Both the position numbers and the translations under genes were made by a program. DNA of 64,000 nt, taken from assembly GCA_014549065.1 (NCBI GenBank), contig JACDOX010000057.1:3441991-3505990 (forward strand). The letters are read 5' to 3'. The stretch is from Cardinalis cardinalis (Eukaryota > Chordata > Aves > Passeriformes > Cardinalidae). This document shows positions 24,601 through 38,400 of this stretch, in pieces (position 1 is the first letter of the stretch; every line of letters starts with the position of its first letter). Under the pieces are notes generated by a model. The model was not told the origin of the DNA. It did not search any database and saw only the letters and a list, made by a program, of their open reading frames with translations.

Positions 24601-27600
24601 TTCCAAGAGCATAATTAAAGGATTCCTCAGCTAAGCAGGAAAGCAATTTATCCTTGCCATTATCAGAATGCCTCACAAATCTTCCAAGGGCCCTTCAAAC
24701 AGCGCTGGATTCGCACTGACAGAAAGAGCAATTGATTCCACGCTGGCAGAGGTGGGGAATTCAGGGACACATCAGACTGCAGTTAATACAGCACACACAG
24801 GGTGCCCTCAGCAACACCCGTGGTCCTCTCTAGCTCCAGGGACAAAACCATCAATGNTTCCAAGCTAAGCTGCTGCAGATGAGCTCCTTGAAGTGCAGGT
24901 CTTTCATCATGGATGCCTGTTTGATAACTGCCAGCCCCCAAGGTAAATAATGGATTTCCATTTCAATTGATAAGCATCATTTACTGTGCATCAAAAGGAC
25001 CTCTGTCGGTAGAAGGGATTAGGAAATCAGGAGGTGCCTCAAGAAAGCCTTAAAGCTTTCCCCAGATGAATTTCTTCTCCCAAATCTCAATCTTTTCTCA
25101 TTTTCATCTCTATAAACAATATTATTTTATCCACCAGGTTCTGCAAATCCAGGTGACTGGTAGCAACTCTTTTTAGGTGGGGGAACCTTGGTCCAGGGTT
25201 AAATAATATTTTGCCATTTTTGTAATGTCATTAAAAACCAAGGAAAACATTTGTGTTTGCTATGACTTTGATGTGAAATGCATTTAAATGAAGTCATTTA
25301 GGCTGAGCTTGGGGCAAAATTAAAAACCCCACATGGGACACAACCACATAGGAAAGCAAATTCACTGAGCTTTGCAGAAATCATTATAGAGATCCAAGCA
25401 GAAAACCCATTGTTAACTTACTGTAAGAATGGCTAAATTACAAAGACAACACTGAAACATTATAGTCAAAACACGTAATCTTGAAAGAATTTAGGATTTT
25501 TCCTTGAGGCCACTGCAGCCCAGGCCCCCAGTGGGTCTGTGCACAGAATTTCTATTGTCTTCAGCAGGAGACTTTTGTATGGAGGAATCACTAACCAAAA
25601 GGTTATTTCATGCCATTGAAACAGGNTTTAAATGTTTATATTGTATACAAACATATACATAAATGCACATCTTTTCANAAAATCTTAAAAATCAGGCATT
25701 GCCACAAATTTTCTCATTCATGAGAATTGGAAAGGGGTCCCTGAATTGTTANCAAAAGATAAAGTAATTTTCTAGAAATACAAAATAAGTAAATATATAT
25801 TTTTAAATTACTTAAAGATGTCTTCAAGAATTCAGCTCATTTCTTAAATACTCCTACTTTTCTTTTTTTCTAAACCCTTTGAAAGAAAGATAGCCTACCT
25901 CCTTTCTAAGCCAGTGAGCCAGCAAACCATCTGTGGCATATGTGACAACACCTGTCCTGATATTAGAAACCATAATCCTCTTCATCTTGAAATACAACAA
26001 TAAAAATACAAGTTGCCACATAATTTACCACATCCTTACTGTTTACTGCAGGACAACTCCTCAGACAGTGCCCCCCTCCAGCAGTGCTGGCAGCAGCAGC
26101 CAGTGGGCTGAGCACAGTTACCTGTCACCTTNGCAAAAGAGTGACCCAAAGGAGGGACCCACCTGCCTTCCCCAGCACTGCAGAGACCCCAGGAATTAGG
26201 GCTCATCTCAGCCTGCACTGATGACAAGAGAGCTCTGTCATTCTAGTTAACATCGTTTTAGAGCTGTGGAGAGGTTTTAATGCTGTCTGAGACTAAGAGA
26301 ATGTTACAATTAGATACTAATTACTCTCAGTATTTTGTTTAGGAACTGCTCCTTAAATAAGGCAAAATTACAGTCAAGCCAACCAGAGTTTGTTCTGTTG
26401 GATAATCCAATAGCATCATCCCAGTGAGTTGGGATGAAGAAATTACACCATTGCAATCCATGGCAATGCTTAAACCATAACTTGGGGAAATAAAACAAGA
26501 ACAAAGGAAAGAAAAGGGGAAAAAATGCAAAAAAAGGACAGTTCTAAAGGTGGCTGCAATTGGTTAGTTACCATGATCCAAAACTGAATGGCAAAGAACA
26601 TAGAGAACTAACAGCTCACATTTGTAACCTGCATCTTGCAGCAGCCAGAGCATATTGAAATTGAAATAGTACAAGGTACCCTAAAAAAATATATTCTGCA
26701 GGTTTGCATCACCACAGATTTATGCAGCCTGCAAACACTACCTCTTCTGGGTATATGATGGCCACTTATCCTGCAGAGCAAAAATCCAGAGCAAGAGAAA
26801 ATGGAAGAAAATGCCCAAGAATAGGCAGAGATGCTCTGTCTGTGGGCAAGTGTCACCATGGGCACAGTGCCATGTCCATACTCCTGTCCTTGGCTACATA
26901 CAGGCGTAGCATGGAGAAAGTACAACATATGTAACACAGAGCCAGATGTAAAAATAGTTATTCAATGTGTCAGTGGTCACAAGGGTTTTCAGGATGAGAG
27001 AGAGACGAAAATGTTGACTCCATGAGAAGGCTTGATTTATTATTTTATGATATNTATGTTACATTATATTATACTAAATAGAGAAGGATGGAGAAGGTTT
27101 CTCCAGGAGGCTGCTAAGCTAAGAACAGAAAAGAAAAGAATGATAAAAAGGCAGCTGGCTGAAACAGAGTGCGAGAGCCAGCTCTGCCATGACTGGTCAG
27201 CAAATCCAAACATCTACAAGAGACCAATTACAGATCCACCTGTTGCATTCCCCAGCAGCAGATAACCACTGTTTACATTTGCTGCTGAAACTGCAGCTCT
27301 CAGAAGGAAAGAATCCTAAGAAAGGATTTTTCATGAAAGATGTCTGCGACAATTCAAAGTCATATTTTTTCTTAAAATATTCACAATAAAAACAAATCTG
27401 TTTTATTCTGGGCATTGTTAAAACATAACACAGTGCAAGATAAAGCAAATTAGAACAGAATCATGAAAAGAATCTAGAAATAGCAGTGTAATTCCATTTC
27501 AGATTTTGATTCAGTTACTGCNCTGGAACAACTCCAGGTTTCTACCATCCTGTCAGACTATAATTTGCTACCACATATATAAAATCTTCCTCTGAGTCAG

Positions 27601-30600
27601 TGCAAAGAAACTCTACAAAAACCTGAAGAAGTCCAAGAATGTCAGTACAACACGAGAGGTTCAAAGGGGAGTCCAAGAATCCTAAGTAAAAATATTTTGC
27701 TTTTTCCAAGTATGCACATGTGGCAAAAGTGCCTCTGAAACAACGGCAGTTTGCAAAACATCAGCACACAGAAGTGTTGAAATTACCTCTCCACCCGGCA
27801 GCAAAGTGTTTGCAGCTGCCATACCATGCTCTGATCAGTTGGAAACCTGTGTGCTGCATTCCCTCCTCCTCCCCTGAACCTGGAGAGGAGGGAGAAGACA
27901 GTCATGACCCTTCTTTTGGTTTTTCAGAGCACAGTACACAAGTCTTTCTTTAAAAACAAAAACAAAAAAAAGCTGCATGTCAAGAAGCAAAACCTCTTAT
28001 TCTTGACAAACAATTGCTTCCACTGAGCAACACTAAGACTCCCTCCTCCTTACTAAGGTAGCTCCATAAAGCAAGCTGTATTTTAACCAGCATTTCCTGC
28101 CCAGACAGTACTTTTCACTGAGCACTTCTCTCTCCTAAAAGGCTGCCCAGCAAGAACTACNAAAAATTTACTGTTTTAAAAAGAAGCTTTCAGGACCATG
28201 AGATATGATCTTAAAAACCTCCTGCTTCTGCCCCCGCAGTCTGTTTGGGTGCCAGCCTTGGCAAATGCAGTATTCAGCAGGGACAGGCATGGAGACAAAC
28301 AGCTCAGCCCTCCTGNCTGCTGCAAGCCAGGAAGAAATACCATAAAGTTCTCTGTGAAGCCCACACCAACATCCACCCTCAGCTATGGACTGGGCAGGCA
28401 GCCCCAGCTATCCAAGCTGTGTCNCTGCAAGATGCTCTCACCCCTCGTACCACAGGGCTGCAATTCTGCACCAAATGAGTAACCTTTAAAACAAATTTAG
28501 AAGGTCATGATGTTCCTCTTGCTTCTGGTATCCATGTCCAGAAGCAGTAAAGGGCACTTTTCATACCTCTGCTCTCAATCTGAAAGCAAAATAGACAATC
28601 TTCAAAGGAGAGGTGGAAGGAATGGCCTAGCAGCCATTTTAATCAAGCAAGAGTTTGTTAGAATACAGGAGTCAACCAAAACTCAGGAGGTATGTCAGAT
28701 GTGAAGGGCATATTCTGCTCACCTCCAGCCCCTCCAGGCCTTACCCAACTCAATACTATGAAAGCCAACTCAGGAAAGAAAATGAAGCAATGTGACAGCA
28801 TGGGTGCCCTTGCTGTTCATCCCTTGTTGTTCCATTCATGAAAGCCATCTATAATTCAACGTGCCCAGATGACAGAAAATCAAGAAACAAAGCACAAGAG
28901 AAAAGCAAAGGACATTTTCTCAAATGAGACAGATGTGTGCAATAATAGCAGTAACAAGAAGAGACTGTGTATATGGGCTCCAGGTTAAAAGACTTCTCTG
29001 TGAACTCCTTCCTGCCACTATCTATATTCTGTAGAACANGAATATGAAATTATCCTGAAGTAAACAGTCATCTCAAAATGACAACNTCCTGTCAGTCATC
29101 ATGTAGCTGCAGAGCCCTTCCCTCCATGTGGGCACTCAATAGCTACACTCCTGTTCTGCATTGTATCTAAAGCCCTTGCACAACAGGTTCACACTTAAGT
29201 AGAAAAGATTGGGTTTTGCTTCTATAAATCCTACATGTTTTACAGTTTCTGTTGTTCTTTCACCCTTCANCATCAGCTTGATTCCTTCCTGTGCTGCTTC
29301 AGCTAAGGGGCAGGGAAGAGAGTGAAGAAGAAGGGTCTGGGTTTGGCTCCAATTCACCCTTTCCAGACAAAAGAACGTGAAAACAGTTTGGGTCCTTCTG
29401 CAATAGGTGCTGTGGAGGTGATATTGTAGGACTCCTAGGAAAAAAAGTTCTTTCCAAAGTTCTTTCCAGATCAGCCTGGCAACTTAGCAGCAACACCCAT
29501 CATTAAAATCCCCACAGCTTTNCACACAGCAGAGATGTGTACCTGTAAGATGGCCCTCTGGGGTCTCACGTCAGAAGCGTATTACTGTACGAGCGACCAG
29601 AAGCAAAAGCACGCTCTCATCTGAACTGCTTATTTAAAACTCCTGTACTTATTCCTGCTGTAACCCACNCAAATGCACTGACTGCAAACGTGAATGAACT
29701 ACACAGTGGTGTCCCTCATTCACANGCCTTACACACTGAAGTCTACAGCCAACATCCACCAAGAATCTTCTTCCCTTGCCTGATTCCCACAGATCTCCTG
29801 AAACTGCATTACTGAACTCATACACCAGACAAAAAAAGCTATGCCTGCATGTGCACATACAAAATAAAATCTTATTAAATCATTATTCATACACAGCCTT
29901 AAGACAGGGCAGAACAACACAACTTACTTGTAGCTGTTTCATAACTGGACCCTGCCTGCAATCCAAAGATGACACTTTGGGTCAGTGCTGGGCTGGCCAG
30001 TCTCTTCCATGCACAGCACAGGGGCCACCACGATGCTGAATACAGCCCATGGCAGAGCAGAACCACCCCACCATGTTCCCTTGGAGGGACTGAGACAGCA
30101 CCCCCTAACACACCAGCCNATGTGACAGGGACTGGAGTAAAAGCTGCAAGGACTGTTTTTGAATGTACTTGTTATTAGTGGTCAGTGTATCTTTACTTCT
30201 CTCATCTGCATGGAATTATTGCCCCTTTCAAAATTGAAACTTGGTACAGTTTATTTCAGGATGACTTTACAAGGCCTTCTATGTGATACTCATTTCCACA
30301 GCTCTCAAATATTGCACAACAGTCATATGATCCAGTGTGTGTGTTTTATGAGACAGACATGACACATGAAAATTAAAAACAGGTTCCTCGTCTGGAATAC
30401 AGAGAGGGACTGGAGGGGAAAAAGGAAAAAAACAATGAGAGAGTGCGCCCAGAGATCAGGGTGGAGGGAAAAGGGGAGGAAAAAACAGGATGAGACGTCA
30501 GAGTCNTGTCATCCTGCCCAGACTGAAAACAGCTTTCATCAGTATGAAAGACAATTAATTTGCATAAATTTACTGCACAATACAATTGAACTGTGCTGCT

Positions 30601-33600
30601 GTATTTCAGGACTGGCAGTAAGGATTGCTGTGTCTATAGCCTATATGCCTAGAGTCATTCATCAATAATTTACAATATTCCCTTCTGCAAGCAAGACTTT
30701 GTAATTGCCCTTGCAATTCACATGACACTTTCTGTAGGTATTACATTCAAGGACAGACACAGAGAATCAGGTTTTAAATGCACAGGATTTAAAGTTTATT
30801 TTGTAACCCATAATCTAAGCCCTCAGTAAGAACAAGGAAGTTTTTCCTATGGTCAAGAGTATCCTTCTACATGTTCTGCTAATCACAGAGGATTCAGAGG
30901 TATTTCAAATATCTCAGTGCTGATTTGACTGCACCTCTCATTCAGACGCACCCTCCAGACTGTAGAACTGAACAATTTACAAGATCACCAGAAGCTGCAG
31001 TCATTTTGGTCTGTTTAACTTTGAATATATTTTTATTGCCATGTATGCATCATATACTATGCTGGGAACAGCACAGGCAGAGCAGAATANCTCTGCCTCA
31101 GGAAGAGTGGATAGCAGATGTAGTCCCTGAGCTTTTGCACAGGTCACAGCAGGAAAAATCACTTTTACTTTGTCTGGCCTGANGTTATGGGCTGAGACAA
31201 AGAGGGTCCCTGTTTTAACCAAGTGTACTTCCTTGGTCAAAGGGTTATAAAATGGGTAATTTTATAAAGTTAGGTAACACAGCAGGCGTTATATTTACAG
31301 CTATGTGAGCATGAACAGAAAGACCTGAGGTAATCAAATCTCATGCTTGAAGGATAAGAGGATTCATAAGATGATCACCAGCTGCGATCAGGATTTATCC
31401 CACACCCCTTAGACACCGAGCAATCAGCCAGGTGCAAATGTCTTTTTATCTACTTTTCAGTTTCTCCTTCTTCAAGGCNTCTGCTGCTGGAGGTCAAATA
31501 GAGAACAAGATGATGATCAANGTCCATTTGTTTTACACCATGTAAGCAAAGTGCACATGAGACAAATACCTCAGCATGCACAAGTAATGGGGAGGCAAGC
31601 CTGGGCTAGCCAAAATGCTTGTACTTCTCCATGTACCTCAAACACATGCCACAGGCTTACACCAAACCCAAAGCACTCCTCCAAACATGTGAATGATTCN
31701 CTTTTGCTGCCTCTATCACTGGGAATATCCCCAGAGTTAGCAACATTCTTGGAGTAAACATATGTTCCATTGTATGGAGATAGACTATCTCTCAAATGAG
31801 TTCACCTCTGTGGGATCTTTTGGAACATATAATTTTAAATTAATACCATCACAACCATATGCATTTTATGACAATCTCTCAAGAAAAATATTTTTAAACA
31901 TAGTTGTTGATTTTATGAGGGACTGAGTGCCAAGAAGCAAATAAGTATAAAAATATACAACAAAAGAACAAAAACATTTCCTTTGATTGAGAAAAGCCAT
32001 TGGAAAGGAACACCTAAATGNCATTTTTATAACTTCTGTTGCACAGCCTACTCAGGACATGCAATACNCAAGCATCAATTGGCTCTGCCTGTATATACAG
32101 TTACTCCAACTGTGATTGCAAGGGAGTATTTTCACCAGTAAACAACCACTACTGTGCCTGTTGAGCCTCTCTGCATACTCAAATATCAAAAAATAAACAA
32201 NTACCACAAGAAGTATCCAATCATAGTGAATTTTTTAACTGCCTTTCTCTGCTTTGAAGCTTCTTCTTTTAACAGCTTTGATAAGCTATTTATGTGGGTT
32301 TTTTTCTTTTAGTATTAAAAAAATGCCAAGGTCAGCAATCTGCTTGTCAAAGATATGCTATTTAAAGGATAAAAAAGGAAAAAATTAAACAAGAGTCATA
32401 ATATGCAATAGTACCCTTGAGCCAAATCCAACTGCTACCAATATCAAAGGAATTTTCATGAACTTTAAAGTGGACTAAAAATCATATCTAAGACTATGGA
32501 TAAAAAAGCAGCTTTCAGACAATGAGAGAGCAGGGGAATTGACTGTATGAACAGGAAAAAAACATAAATAAATTGACTAAATTTAATCTGCTTTCATTGA
32601 CAACCAAAATCAGGACTAAACTGCTTCATACTCTCCACTGCTGCTAGCGCAGAATATCACAGAGGAGTAATCAATCTCTGCTCAATCTAAAGTAACTGAC
32701 AGCAAAATAAAGGCAGGAATGGATTTTTTTCATTGTACTCTGCAAAGAGGAACAAAAGGGCCCCAAGATAATATTAATTCTGTGGGCTTTAAAAAAAATC
32801 CTTATAAGGTTTGGAATTTATTTTGGATTTTTAAACAAAATAATTTGGAAAATTGTTTGTTTGAGCCAATCTTTTAGAGAACTTGTTAAAGAACTTGCAA
32901 GTAACATTTCCAGGCAATGCTACTTGCATTCCATATTGCTCACATCCCTGCAAAAACACTCTTGATTTGCTTTGAGACAGGATCTCATTTTAGTTGTCTT
33001 GAAGGATGCTAAAAATATCACCTAGTAAATTGGACTTGTTCATGCGTGCATACAACCTTTCACATTTATATCTGACCCCCAGAAAAACCATGAAACCTGA
33101 TTAAACTTTGTGCTTAAATGTAGGCAAGGGTAAATATAATGTTGTCTTGTCTGACCAAGAAAATAAAAAAGGGATAGGAGAGATGGACAGTGTCCACTTC
33201 TGTCACCCCTACATGTTACCATGTAAATCCATTCCAATTCACCAAAACTGGTAAAATGAATTAACTTCGTTTCTCACCACAGGCAAACCATGAGGATTTA
33301 CTCATGGTATCAATGCCAGCATGTTCTGCTATCTATCCAGTAGAGCCAAGCACAATCACTCTCCTAGTTTTTCTGTACAGTGCTACAAAATAATTCAGAG
33401 ATGGTCAGGGTCTGTGCCCTCAATTCAAAATCTGAAATCTAAACATTAAAAGGTGGTTGGCACAGAAGATTTGTAGAGACACTTTTAACACTGAAACCTT
33501 CAACCACCCTCACACCCATCTCCTGTCCAAATTACTGATGGGTGTACAAGGTCACTGGACCCAGGGGAAAGTCAAGGATATAGGCATTATTCACACTTTA

Positions 33601-33679
33601 TAAGATCAGAACAACAGNGGCCAATGCTATCTTACCTTTCTTTTATGTTTAGAAGGGAGAGAATGAAACACGGGATAAA

Positions 33680-33695
33680 GTTAATATATATTAAC
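33680..33695. repeat. 16-bp perfect AT-rich palindrome
   Basis: The sequence gttaatatatattaac is a perfect inverted repeat without a spacer. It resembles an HNF1-type half-site pair (GTTAAT...ATTAAC), but the 4-bp centre is not the 1-bp spacing typical of HNF1 sites, so a regulatory role is unsupported. Confidence 0.8.
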
Positions 33696-35180
33696 TGTGA
33701 GGAATGCATGCTGGTTTGAGAGGTTTCATTTTCTACCAAGATCTCTGAATTTTACAGCTGGGAATAGCAGCCTGAGCCATAGCTTTTTTATATGCTGAAC
33801 AGGCATCTTAAATATCTTATATGCATTTTGATTATGTCGAACTGTTCCAGACATGAAAAGACCATGGCTNGCTTTTTGCTATACAGAAAACACCACAATT
33901 TATATGATCTGCACCCTCATCTAAAAGAAATCCAAAACAGATTTCACTTGGTAGAATATGAACAATATGTTTCCTATATTACACAAAATGTAGTTGGCTT
34001 TATATGCAACANTCCTCTCATCTTGGAGGAACTTACNACTGTGCTTTATATTGCAGCGGGGGGATATCAGAGCAACCCCGCATGTTTAGTGCAGTTGCTG
34101 TGCAGTTATACTGCTCTAAAATGAATAGGGAATTTGCTTATGAATATACAGCACTCTATTAAAAATATCTTTTAATATCTGTATATCAGGCAGCACTTTC
34201 TCCATCACCTGGCACNTGCCCCCTAACACATTTCACGTTATTCAGCTCATCAGCTCCGGAAGAATTAATTGAAAAGATAGCCCTGAGATGTGAACCAACA
34301 CACCAGCTTAACCAAATGCAGGGCTAAACCACAGGGCATCTCTGGCTCATTCACAGTGATGATCCTCATTTATACCTTCTGTCAGCTGGAAATAAAGAAA
34401 CACTTCATATCTTCAGGCTACAGTCAGGCATGACTACAGGATAATTTGTCTATTTACTGTCTGATTTCCACAGCAGCATGAGATACTAGCGAACTAGGCA
34501 GCTTTTTTTTCTATTTATTCCCTGCTTCCTTTTTAACAACCTTCCTGTGGTAGGGCAAAAGAAAAAAAAAATTAAACTCCTCATCACCCTGCAAACTCAT
34601 AGAAAAAGACCCAGTGCTTTAGGGATGACATTTGTGACACCTTCCTCTCAACTACAGCCTGGAGTCTCACACTTCCTCCCCACCCCACATGTGACAGGGA
34701 NCAACAACCCACACACAATAATCATAAAGAAAGGTACAAAGTTCTCATCCAAGGCTCCAATCGTGCCATCAAGAACTATTGGGTTAACCACATATTTGCA
34801 TGTTTTAATTGCACTTTCTTGGCCTTTAAAGACTACAGTGGAAAACAGGCAGCAGCTTGTTTTAAGTGGATGCAATCTTCAGAGAAAGTAGTGAAGGACA
34901 TTTGCTCATTTCACACCCTGGGTCAAATTCAGCACGCCTGCATTTTTGCACAGTCATGCTCTTAGAAGAAGAAAGCATTTATTTTTAAAAGAATCTAGGC
35001 TCTCTTTCTTGAAAAGACAGCAAGGCTTTCTCTCATGTACTGGGAAATGTCATTCTTTGTCTATGAAGTTTTACAAAAACATAAACAATAAACAATGAAC
35101 TTGAAGGAGAGAAGTCAATTATTGTACAAATGACTTAATCCTTTGTAGTTGTCCTTCATGTAATAAACAAATTGCATTTA

Positions 35181-35221
35181 TATCCTATACACTGTTAAAA
35201 GGCAGTGCCTTATACAGGATA
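35181..35221 (+). other. Imperfect hairpin (bulged 14-bp stem)
   Basis: The left arm tatcctata-cactg pairs with the right arm cagtg ... tacaggata, leaving an 8-nt loop (ttaaaagg), a 5-nt bulge (cctta) on the right side and one mismatch in the outer stem. It could form in either strand's RNA. It is shorter than a typical miRNA precursor and I claim no function. Confidence 0.5.
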
Positions 35222-35355
35222 TTCTAAAACACACCACATTACCACTGCTGTAACTTGTATGTTGTTTTTTTGTTTCCTTTCTGAGAAAAGGTAGTGCTGC
35301 TTTGCAGAGACAGATAAGATGGGACAGAACTGATTCACTCTGCAGCTACGGATTA

Positions 35356-35470
35356 GACACTTAAACCTCCCCAATTTCCAGTCTGCCCATGTGTATAATG
35401 GGGCAGCTCTGGCCAGGACTGTTAGGAGGATTAACTAAGTGGCAATGAAAGGCTTTGAAATCTGCTCAGT
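35356..35470 (+). repeat. MIR-like ancient SINE fragment, plus orientation
   Basis: The sequence follows the 3' half of the MIR consensus in order: 'agacacttaaacctcccc', then 'tgcccatgtgtataatgggg', a short variable part, then 'ctgttaggaggattaactaa', and finally 'aaaggctttgaaatctgct'. MIR and related core-SINEs are ancient amniote elements whose decayed copies persist in bird genomes. The tRNA-related head is not recognisable. The assignment is by eye from the known consensus; boundaries are approximate. Confidence 0.72.
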
Positions 35471-38400
35471 AAAAATTATTTCTATAAAAGTGCATGTGCA
35501 TAAAGTGCTAATTGATGCCAGCTGGCCTTTCATTCTGGGCAGCAAAAACAGCTTCTTACCACACACATTTCCTTTAGTGGGCACCAGCGGCATATTTTTT
35601 TTATTTCTAAATTCCTGGGGTTTGCCTTAAAACATACAAACCATTTGATTTTCAGGAATTCTCCATTAGGAGATTGATACAGCAATGTATTTCAAAAATT
35701 ATCTTGATTAACCTTGCACAGGCAATAAGTGTAAACACTTTAACACCTTTCAAACAGAGATATGAGCCCTATTTGCAGTCTCAATTCTAGATTCAGCAAT
35801 TTGCATCTTAGAGGCTGCAGTGCCCTGTTCATTTCCTAGAAAAACCTGACGGTCAATTTACAATGGTCCCTGAAATGAAGCAGAAATCCGCTGTTCCTGA
35901 ACTGGCCTTATCTGACAAATGAAGATACATAAGTAATTATTTTTAATTTCATTTCCCCTCTGTGCTGCGAACAACCGTTTTTTCTGGGGCCCCTCCCTCA
36001 GCTGCAGAAACTTGGAAATGCTCCACCTGCTTATGTTTGCTGATAGACGCCAGAGGAATTTTCACTTCATCTGTTTCACAGATGCTCAGACTCTTTTCTC
36101 AAGACACATCATACAAAAATGTCTCCAAAATAATTAGCAGGATTTTAGTCAGCATGACCGTGTGGCTGCACGTAAAGCAAAGCTCAGACAGCCCTTAAGA
36201 AATCGAAGCTCTGCAATGAGTGTCTGGGACCTTAGCAGCACTTATTTAAATCTTCCTGCTTGACACNTTTATAGTTTTTCATGTAGTCGAAAGGGCAAAG
36301 GGGCTGGTATGCAGAAAGCTGCTACAATGTGAGAAACATCATGAACTTCTATAACCTCTTGTACTTATACTGACATGAAAGTAATGGCCAGCAGAGAACA
36401 AACATGCAATCTAATTCAAAGAGGGGGGAAAATTATGCAAAGATCTCTGTAATCATTGTCTCTGTCTCACTTCAAAATAAAATTCACTACCTTACTGAAG
36501 AGCTACCTGAACAAAAATAATGCTATGAAATATGTTGCAATATTATATTTAATTGAAAGATGCTCCTTGTTTGGCCACTTGCCTGCAGTGCAATCATCAA
36601 GCAGGGCTCTTGACCATCCCAAGCCTGCTCCTCCCTCCCTGCTCCTCACCATGCCCCATCAGGCAGCTGAGCCACAGGCAGCGTGTGAGGACTCACTGCA
36701 AAANGAGGGCACACTAACAAATCCAAAGAGACAGCAAGAGTGCCTCGTGATAGTTCAGCAGGCTCACGCTACCAAGTCCAGGGGATAAATCACCTGAACA
36801 TCTCTGGTTGCACACTAGACTCCCTGAGAGCCACAGTGAAGGACTCAAATTGCAACCCTTTTGTCCAAAACAACAGGAATTTAATTCCCACTGCATAAAT
36901 TCTTGTTGAGAATATTTCAAAGGGCCACAAGCCACGGATGTCTGATTTCAGGCCTATTGTCAAATGCAAGTGTCCTTAAAAAGGACAGGAAGGGGGATCT
37001 AAGGAAAGGCATGACTGGGATGGCCAACCCTCCACCCAAAGCCACACCAGAGAGCTTTTGCTTTCTTCTGTTTCTCTTTGGATGTAGGAAAGGCTTATTC
37101 CTGTTGGCTTAGGTTATCAACATGACAAAGGCCCAAAAAAATCTGCAAGTGTTCACCTCATAGCCCACAAGCACAGGTGGGTTGCCCATTTCAGGGAGGT
37201 GAGACTCCTGGGAGCACACACAGGAACCTTGGGACTTGTCCTACAGTGGCCCTGGCCCCTGGCTGCGGGCTCTGCCAGGGCCAGGGTCAGAAAGCAGTGG
37301 CCAGGAAGGGCCAGGACAAAGGCAGACATGTCCTCCCTCTCCTCTGTACCCACATGGCAGCAGGGGCCACCTGGCCCAAAAGGATGGAGTCACCTGAAGG
37401 CAGAGGACACAAAAACCATCCCTACTCTGCTGAAAATGGCCAGCAACCACCAAGGAACAGCAGATACCCTCACTACAGCCCTGAACCAGAGCCCAGNGAA
37501 TGGCTCTGGGAAGTGACAGCCATGCTGGGCCTGGGGCAGCCCTGTGACCAAGAGGTGTAGTCAGCATCCCAGAGAGGAACACAATATCCCAAATCTGTGG
37601 CCTGATCAATTCCAATTTATTTATTTTACCTATCTAACCCAGGCTCACTTGCTTATGACAGTACCACACACAGAACCTGAAAAGTTGACACAACTGCAGC
37701 TGCTGAGCAGGACCAGGACACAGAAAACACACCATGTGTCTTCCTTTTATTTAGTGGCCCAAAAACAAAACAATTTTTTAAAAGGCCGCATTTGCACCTC
37801 AGGTAAACANGGCCAGGAGCATTCAGTAGAGCACCACAGCAGCAAAAGGCAGCAGCAGCTGTGCCCAGGGAGTCAGGGCTGGGAAGGCCAGTGAGGTCCT
37901 CGGGGCTGCAGCCATTCAAAGAAGCTCCATGAGAGGCATCACCCTGCCAAATAATGCTGAGTGCCTGCTGGGGTGCCATTCAGGGCCCTGCAGAGCACTG
38001 GTGGCAGGGCTGGGATGCACAGACATGCACAGCCACCACAGCATGAGGCTGCCTCCAGAGATGTGCCTCCTGCTCCAGCCAGCANCCCTGTGAAACCCCT
38101 CCAGGGCACTGCCACAGCAACAGCCAAGCCAGTCCCTGCTTTGGGGACCTCAAGACACATGCTGTCTGCATAAAACTGATAACAGTGAATAAATCCCTAT
38201 ATATAGATAAGGAAAGTCATGCAGAACAAAAACCTTACAGCAGTCCATCAGTAAGTCACTGGTAATTAAAGTCATTCAGTTTATCTTCACTATAAGGAAG
38301 TGCTGTAAATGGTCCCAAACTTAAATTACATATACAATATATTTCTTAGATGTATACCATCTCTCCCATTTGGGAATGCAGAGTGACACAATTTATTTGG

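Noticed and set aside
37177..37615. Several overlapping open frames of 100 to 127 codons in a GC-richer stretch
   Set aside because: Multiple frames on both strands are open at once, which reflects low stop-codon frequency in GC-rich DNA. None resembles a known protein.
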